A program made the position numbers and the translations under genes. DNA of 64,000 nucleotides from Clostridium scatologenes. Its GTDB lineage: Bacteria; Bacillota; Clostridia; Clostridiales; Clostridiaceae. Numbering within the stretch: the first letter of the stretch is position 1; each line of letters begins with the position of its first letter. The notes under the pieces are model-generated. The model worked only from the letters and a program-made list of their open reading frames with translations, had not been told where the DNA came from and ran no database searches. Below, one piece after another: positions 60,099 to 64,000 of the stretch. The stretch spans positions 5,146,001-5,210,000 of the forward strand of contig NZ_CP009933.1 of assembly GCF_000968375.1 (NCBI RefSeq). The letters are read 5' to 3'.

Positions 60099-61653
60099 AA
60101 AGGTTATAAAAAGTTCAATTATAGTGATGATACTAATAATATTAGGAAAGGTTCTAGCATTAATAAGAGATTCATTAATTGCAGCAAAATTTGGAGTAAC
60201 ATATGTTACAGATATATATAATTTTGCTTTAGGAATAGTGTATTTACTTACTACTATAAGTTATGGATTAACTACTACATTTATACCATTACATACTGAA
60301 CATTTACAGAAAAACAATGAAGAACATAAGAATAGGTTTGTAAATAATGTTATAAATGTATCTTCAATAATCACCATAATTATTACAGTTTTATTAATAA
60401 TATTTGCTAAGGATATAATTTATATATTTGGACATGGACTTAGTAAGGATTCTAAAGTATTTGATTCTTCAATACAAGTAACAAGAATAATGATGCTATC
60501 CTTAGTTTTTATAAGTCTCCAAAGTGTTGTTACAGGGGTATTGCAAAGTCACAAAGAATTTTACGAACCAGCTGCTATGGCTATGGTTTCAAATATAGTT
60601 TATGTAATATACTTGGTATTTTTTGCAGTTGAATTTGGAATAAAAGGTTTTGCAATAGCTACGGTTATAGGATTTTTTATGCAATTTTTAATAAATATAC
60701 CTAAATATAAGAAGTTAGGATATGGTTATAAATTAGTTATAAAGTTTAAAGATCCAGAATTAATTAATATGTTAAAATTGATGATACCTATTATTATAAG
60801 TACGTCTGTAGTACAATTAAATCTTTTTATAAACAGATCTTTTGCTACAAATATATATGGTGGGGCAGTTACAGTATTAGATTTTGCTAACAAAATAAAT
60901 ACACTAGCTTATGAAGTTTTTGCTATAGGAATAGCTATGATTGTTTATCCAACGTTATCAGAACTTGCTGTTAAAGAGGACAAAACTGAATATAAGAATT
61001 CATTAAGTCAGGCAATTAACATAATAATGATTATACTGATACCTGCAGCAATAGCTATTGCAGTATTAAGAGAACCTCTTATTACAATAATTTTTAAAAG
61101 AGGAGCTTTTAATAATGAAGCATTAAAATTAACAGCAAATGCACTATTATTTTATTGTCCAGCAATGATTGCTTATGGTATAAGAGATGTTTTAAACAAA
61201 GCATTTTATTCTATTAAGGATAGTAAAACACCTATGGTAAATAGTTTTATAGGAATAGTACTAAATATAATTATAAATTTAATAGTTATAAAGTATATGA
61301 AGGTTTCAGGACTTACATTAGCAATTACTATATCGGCTAGTGTAACAACAATTATGATGATTTGGAATTTACATAAAAAATTAGATGGCATTAAACTTAA
61401 AAGTATGTGGAATAGTTTTTTAAAAATAACTTTTTGTTCATCTGTTATGGGATTAGTATTATTTATTATAAATAAAGTAAGTCAATTAACCATGGGAACA
61501 GGAATGAAGGGAAGTTTAATATCTATTCTTGTTTCATTTTTAGTGGGAATGCTTGTGTATATAACATGTATATATTTTGCTAATATAAAAGAGTTTAAAT
61601 ATTTGTTAGAGTATTTTAATGCAAAAAGGAATCGTGTTAATAATAAATTATAG
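60088..61653 (+). CDS. MurJ/Wzx-type lipid flippase (second copy)
   Basis: A 521-residue MviN/MurJ family protein with about fourteen membrane segments. Conserved parts are VLALIRDSLIAAKFGVTYVTDIYNFALGI at the N-terminus and IRDVLNKAFYSIKDSKTPMVNSFIGI in the second half. It is clearly related to the copy at 50343, but the N-terminal turn (VTYVTDIYN for GATGTTDAYT) differs. In this context it probably flips the lipid-linked repeat of the uronic acid module. TTGGAGTG at 60074-60081 fits ATG 60088, which overlaps the end of the glycosyltransferase. Confidence 0.9.
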   Translation: MASKKVIKSSIIVMILIILGKVLALIRDSLIAAKFGVTYVTDIYNFALGIVYLLTTISYGLTTTFIPLHTEHLQKNNEEHKNRFVNNVINVSSIITIIITVLLIIFAKDIIYIFGHGLSKDSKVFDSSIQVTRIMMLSLVFISLQSVVTGVLQSHKEFYEPAAMAMVSNIVYVIYLVFFAVEFGIKGFAIATVIGFFMQFLINIPKYKKLGYGYKLVIKFKDPELINMLKLMIPIIISTSVVQLNLFINRSFATNIYGGAVTVLDFANKINTLAYEVFAIGIAMIVYPTLSELAVKEDKTEYKNSLSQAINIIMIILIPAAIAIAVLREPLITIIFKRGAFNNEALKLTANALLFYCPAMIAYGIRDVLNKAFYSIKDSKTPMVNSFIGIVLNIIINLIVIKYMKVSGLTLAITISASVTTIMMIWNLHKKLDGIKLKSMWNSFLKITFCSSVMGLVLFIINKVSQLTMGTGMKGSLISILVSFLVGMLVYITCIYFANIKEFKYLLEYFNAKRNRVNNKL

Positions 61654-61732
61654 TTAATTTTAATATAAGATAATTATGTTATTAATATCATAATATCTTA
61701 GTTGGACGTTTTACTATATACATAAGAAAGGA

Positions 61733-62740
61733 ATGATAAGAATTATTAATAAACGTGTTTTGCAAATGGATATTATAAGAGCAATATCTATCCTTGCAGT
61801 AGTTTTGATACATGTTTCTGCTTTGATAATATATAGAAGCGGTTTTGACTCTAATATGTGTAAGCTATCTATAATTATTAATCAAATTTCTAGATTTTCT
61901 GTACCAGCATTTATATTAATTTCTGGAATAGGACTTACTTTAAGTTTTAAGGAAGATGAAGGGTATTTCAAGTTTATTAAACATAGGTTTAATAAAATCA
62001 TACCTAGTTATATTTTATGGTGTGTGATATATACATATTATACAACTAGAAGTTTTGAAATTAATAATTTAATTAATAGTATAATTCATGGAAGTGCATT
62101 TTATCACTTATATTATATTCCTCTAATAATAGAATTTTATCTTGTATATCCATTTATACATAGAGTTATAGGAACAAAATGGGGGCTTTTAATAAGTTTT
62201 TTGCTTACATTTGGAATAATAGTATTTACGCGTTATTATACAATGTCAAATGAAATTAAATGGTTTCTTGATAAAAAAAATTTATTGGACTGGATTTTTT
62301 ACTTTTCATTTGGTGCTTTTATAGCAAAGAATATGGAAAGGTTTTTAATATTGACTAAAAAATATAGAAATTTAATTGTTATTTTATTTTTAATATCAAC
62401 TTATATAGTAGTAAATGATTGTATGAGTAGTCTTAAACTAGGAAAAGATATAGAATATGCAGTTAATTTTATGAGACCATCTGTATTTATATATTCTGTG
62501 TTTATGATACTTTTTATTTTTAGCATACAATGGGAAAAAAATATTTTTTTAAATATAATAAATTATATTTCAAAAAGTTCTTATTCAATATATTTATCAC
62601 ATGCTATTATATTAGATTATTTAGTAATATATTACTCAAAAAATTCACTATCATTAGTAAGTGCAGCATTTGTAATTAAAGCATTTTTTGCAGCAGTAAT
62701 TGGTTCCATGCTTATAAATGAGGGTAAAAAATATTTATAA
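61733..62740 (+). CDS. Acyltransferase family 3 membrane protein (second copy)
   Basis: A 335-residue polytopic acyltransferase (Acyl_transf_3). The catalytic start is MDIIRAISILAVVLIHVSALIIY, with the conserved R and H, followed by FSVPAFILISGIGLTLSF and about ten hydrophobic segments, ending with SSYSIYLSHAIILDYLVIY. It probably decorates the second glycan with acyl groups. The start is uncertain: GAAAGG lies directly before ATG 61733, with only a couple of bases between, while ATT 61742 would be at a better distance and ATG 61766 directly precedes the conserved motif. Last gene of the polysaccharide locus. Confidence 0.85.
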   Translation: MIRIINKRVLQMDIIRAISILAVVLIHVSALIIYRSGFDSNMCKLSIIINQISRFSVPAFILISGIGLTLSFKEDEGYFKFIKHRFNKIIPSYILWCVIYTYYTTRSFEINNLINSIIHGSAFYHLYYIPLIIEFYLVYPFIHRVIGTKWGLLISFLLTFGIIVFTRYYTMSNEIKWFLDKKNLLDWIFYFSFGAFIAKNMERFLILTKKYRNLIVILFLISTYIVVNDCMSSLKLGKDIEYAVNFMRPSVFIYSVFMILFIFSIQWEKNIFLNIINYISKSSYSIYLSHAIILDYLVIYYSKNSLSLVSAAFVIKAFFAAVIGSMLINEGKKYL

Positions 62741-62750
62741 AATTTATCAT

Positions 62751-62784
62751 AAAAAGACGTAGCTAAAAAGCCACGTCTTTTTTA
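62751..62784. terminator. Bidirectional terminator
   Basis: Stem AAAAGACGT-A-GC (62752-62763) with GC-C-ACGTCTTTT, loop of TAAAAA, T-run on the right and A-run on the left; shared by the convergent acyltransferase and NlpC/P60 genes. Confidence 0.9.
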
Positions 62785-62786
62785 TT

Positions 62787-63629
62787 TTATAATTTAGCAA
62801 GAATTGCAGTCCAATCTTTTTCTCTGATAACACCATCTGCTCCTTGAGCACTCCATATTCCAGCTTTTACTTGCCATGCTTTAGCTGCTTGCTCTGTTTG
62901 TGCATCAAATACACCTGTTCTTGGTGAACCTATCCACCATTGAAAATAACGTGTTGCAACAGGATTAGATGACCAACCACGTCCAATAGTAGGTTTATGA
63001 GTAATGTTATTTAATGCATCAACTACAGAACTGTCAACGTTGGAACCAGAAGGTAAACCTACAATACTTCTAAATTGATAAATGGCACTTTGAGTTTGAG
63101 AATCTATTTTTCCAGTAACATAACTTTGTCCTAAACTTAAGCAATGTACTCTTTGTAAATCATGTTGAATTGAACAGATATATTCATAAGAATATGATTC
63201 AACTAATCTTCTTCCACCACTAAAGTCAGAATGTAATGATGAAATTTTTACTACATCTCCTGTCTGTGGAGCATGAATCATGTTTCCATTACCTACATAT
63301 ATTCCAACATGATGTGCAGGAGAACCAAAAAAGACTAAATCACCTGGTTGAAGATCACTTCTAGATACATATGTACCTTGACCTTGTTGTTCTGATGCTG
63401 TTCTTTTTAAATCTATTCCGAAATGTCCATAAACATAGTAAGTAAATCCTGAGCAGTCAAATCCTGAAGGTGAAGTTCCTCCCCAAACATAAGGTGTCCC
63501 TATAAATTTCTCTGCATAATTTACAATGTCATCTCCAGTAGCAGCTTGTACTTTATTAAAAGAAGCTCCACTGAAAACAATCATTGCTGCTAAGAATAAG
63601 AAAATTTGAATTTTTTTAAGTATTTTCAT
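62787..63629 (-). CDS. Secreted NlpC/P60 cell-wall hydrolase with C-terminal peptidoglycan-binding repeats
   Basis: A 280-residue exported protein. Signal peptide KILKKIQIFLFLAAMIVFSGASFNKVQAA, cleaved after about residue 29. The NlpC/P60 domain (about 30-150) carries the catalytic Cys in GFDCSGFTYYVYG and His in HHVGIYVGNGNMIHAPQTGD, so it should cut peptide stems of peptidoglycan. The C-terminal 130 residues contain two PG_binding_1-like repeats (GKIDSQTQSAIYQFRSIVGLP and GVFDAQTEQAAKAWQVKAGI). The open frame starts at 63638, but the GGGGG ribosome binding site fits ATG 63629. Convergent with the polysaccharide locus, sharing its terminator. Confidence 0.92.
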   Translation of the reverse strand: MKILKKIQIFLFLAAMIVFSGASFNKVQAATGDDIVNYAEKFIGTPYVWGGTSPSGFDCSGFTYYVYGHFGIDLKRTASEQQGQGTYVSRSDLQPGDLVFFGSPAHHVGIYVGNGNMIHAPQTGDVVKISSLHSDFSGGRRLVESYSYEYICSIQHDLQRVHCLSLGQSYVTGKIDSQTQSAIYQFRSIVGLPSGSNVDSSVVDALNNITHKPTIGRGWSSNPVATRYFQWWIGSPRTGVFDAQTEQAAKAWQVKAGIWSAQGADGVIREKDWTAILAKL

Positions 63630-63654
63630 AATGTACATACCCCCATAAAATTTA

Positions 63655-63900
63655 TTATATTATTTTTGTAGCACACTTGTATAAATTAACTTTTATATCC
63701 ATATAAAACGTTTCATTATAAAGCTTGTCCATATAATTGATGCTCTGTAGAAGAAACTTCTTATCCACATCATATGAACCCATCATACTTTCTTTTATAC
63801 ATCTACAAGCTTTTTTGAATTCTCCATCCCTAATCTGATATGGTATTTTTAAATTATACAAGTATTTACAATTAAAACGTTTATGTATATAATATAACAT
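63655..63900 (-). CDS. Possible small protein or gene remnant
   Basis: An 81-residue open frame upstream of the NlpC/P60 gene, same strand. It contains RDGEFKKACRCIKESMMGSYDVDKKFLLQSINYMDKLYNETFYM, whose composition looks protein-like, but no domain is recognised. No ribosome binding site precedes the ATG at 63900. It may be the tail of a decayed gene, or spurious. Confidence 0.3.
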   Translation of the reverse strand: MLYYIHKRFNCKYLYNLKIPYQIRDGEFKKACRCIKESMMGSYDVDKKFLLQSINYMDKLYNETFYMDIKVNLYKCATKII

Positions 63901-63980
63901 AAATGTTATATTATTGCAATATATGTGTTTTAAGGATAAAATGTTATAAATTTAATTGTAGAAAATTAGGGGGAACTATT

Positions 63981-64000
63981 TTGAATTTGAAATTGCTTAA
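63981..64000 (+). CDS. Start of a further gene, truncated by the window edge
   Basis: AGGGGGA at 63968-63974 is followed 6 bases later by TTG 63981, then codons for Asn-Leu-Lys-Leu-Leu to the end of the window. Only the first six codons are visible; the product cannot be told. Confidence 0.4.

Overview
The window is a low-GC (roughly 30 percent, estimated by eye), AT-rich Firmicutes chromosome segment, most likely from Clostridium sensu stricto. Supporting signs are strong GGAGG-type ribosome binding sites, T-box leaders, an alpha/beta-type spore protein, YtxC, the phosphate butyryltransferase and indolepyruvate ferredoxin oxidoreductase genes of an anaerobe, and the gene order ytxC-thrS-infC-rpmI-rplT. 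Nothing in the window looks like a prophage, plasmid, insertion sequence or CRISPR array.

Layout. 1-6.6 kb holds the end of an oligopeptide-binding protein, a small spore protein, a methyltransferase-hslO pair, a five-tRNA operon (Val-Asp-Phe-Gly-Cys), a MerR regulator, a B3/B4-domain protein, and a leftward pair of poorly characterised genes (a GME-fold protein and a small candidate Cys-His-Asp protein). 6.9-19 kb is the translation block: ytxC, two promoter-plus-T-box units in tandem, thrS, the infC-rpmI-rplT operon behind an L20-type leader with infC starting at ATT, an rRNA methyltransferase, a Phe T-box with pheST, zapA, and a frameshifted cysteine desulfurase. 19-25.3 kb is a catabolic operon (galactitol-type EIIC, FGGY kinase, SDR, class II aldolase, 2-hydroxyacid dehydrogenase). 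It lies behind glpP and a terminator that can also form an alternative hairpin. 25.5-40 kb carries U32 peptidase, mutS2, a TudS/DUF523 protein, an FMN 2-hydroxyacid oxidoreductase, ptb-iorA-iorB behind a consensus sigma-54 promoter with an upstream palindrome, an arginine/lysine-type decarboxylase, L25, phosphoglucomutase, and a large palindromic intergenic element.

40-62.7 kb is a surface-polysaccharide locus. galU and a CapD-type dehydratase supply sugars. One module has three glycosyltransferases, a Wzy-like polymerase, an acyltransferase and a MurJ/Wzx flippase. A second has WbpA, WbpB, WbpD and WbpI homologues (a diacetamido-uronic acid pathway lacking its aminotransferase), an O-antigen ligase-like protein, a glycosyltransferase, a second MurJ/Wzx flippase and a second acyltransferase. 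The window closes with a secreted NlpC/P60 cell-wall hydrolase on the minus strand and the first codons of a further gene.

The points most worth a second look are the sigma-54 promoter and palindrome ahead of ptb-iorAB, the doubled thrS T-box units each with its own promoter, the possible GlpP switch, the palindromic element with a second partial copy 33 kb away, the missing WbpE step, the frameshift in the cysteine desulfurase, and a glycosyltransferase that appears to start at ATT.
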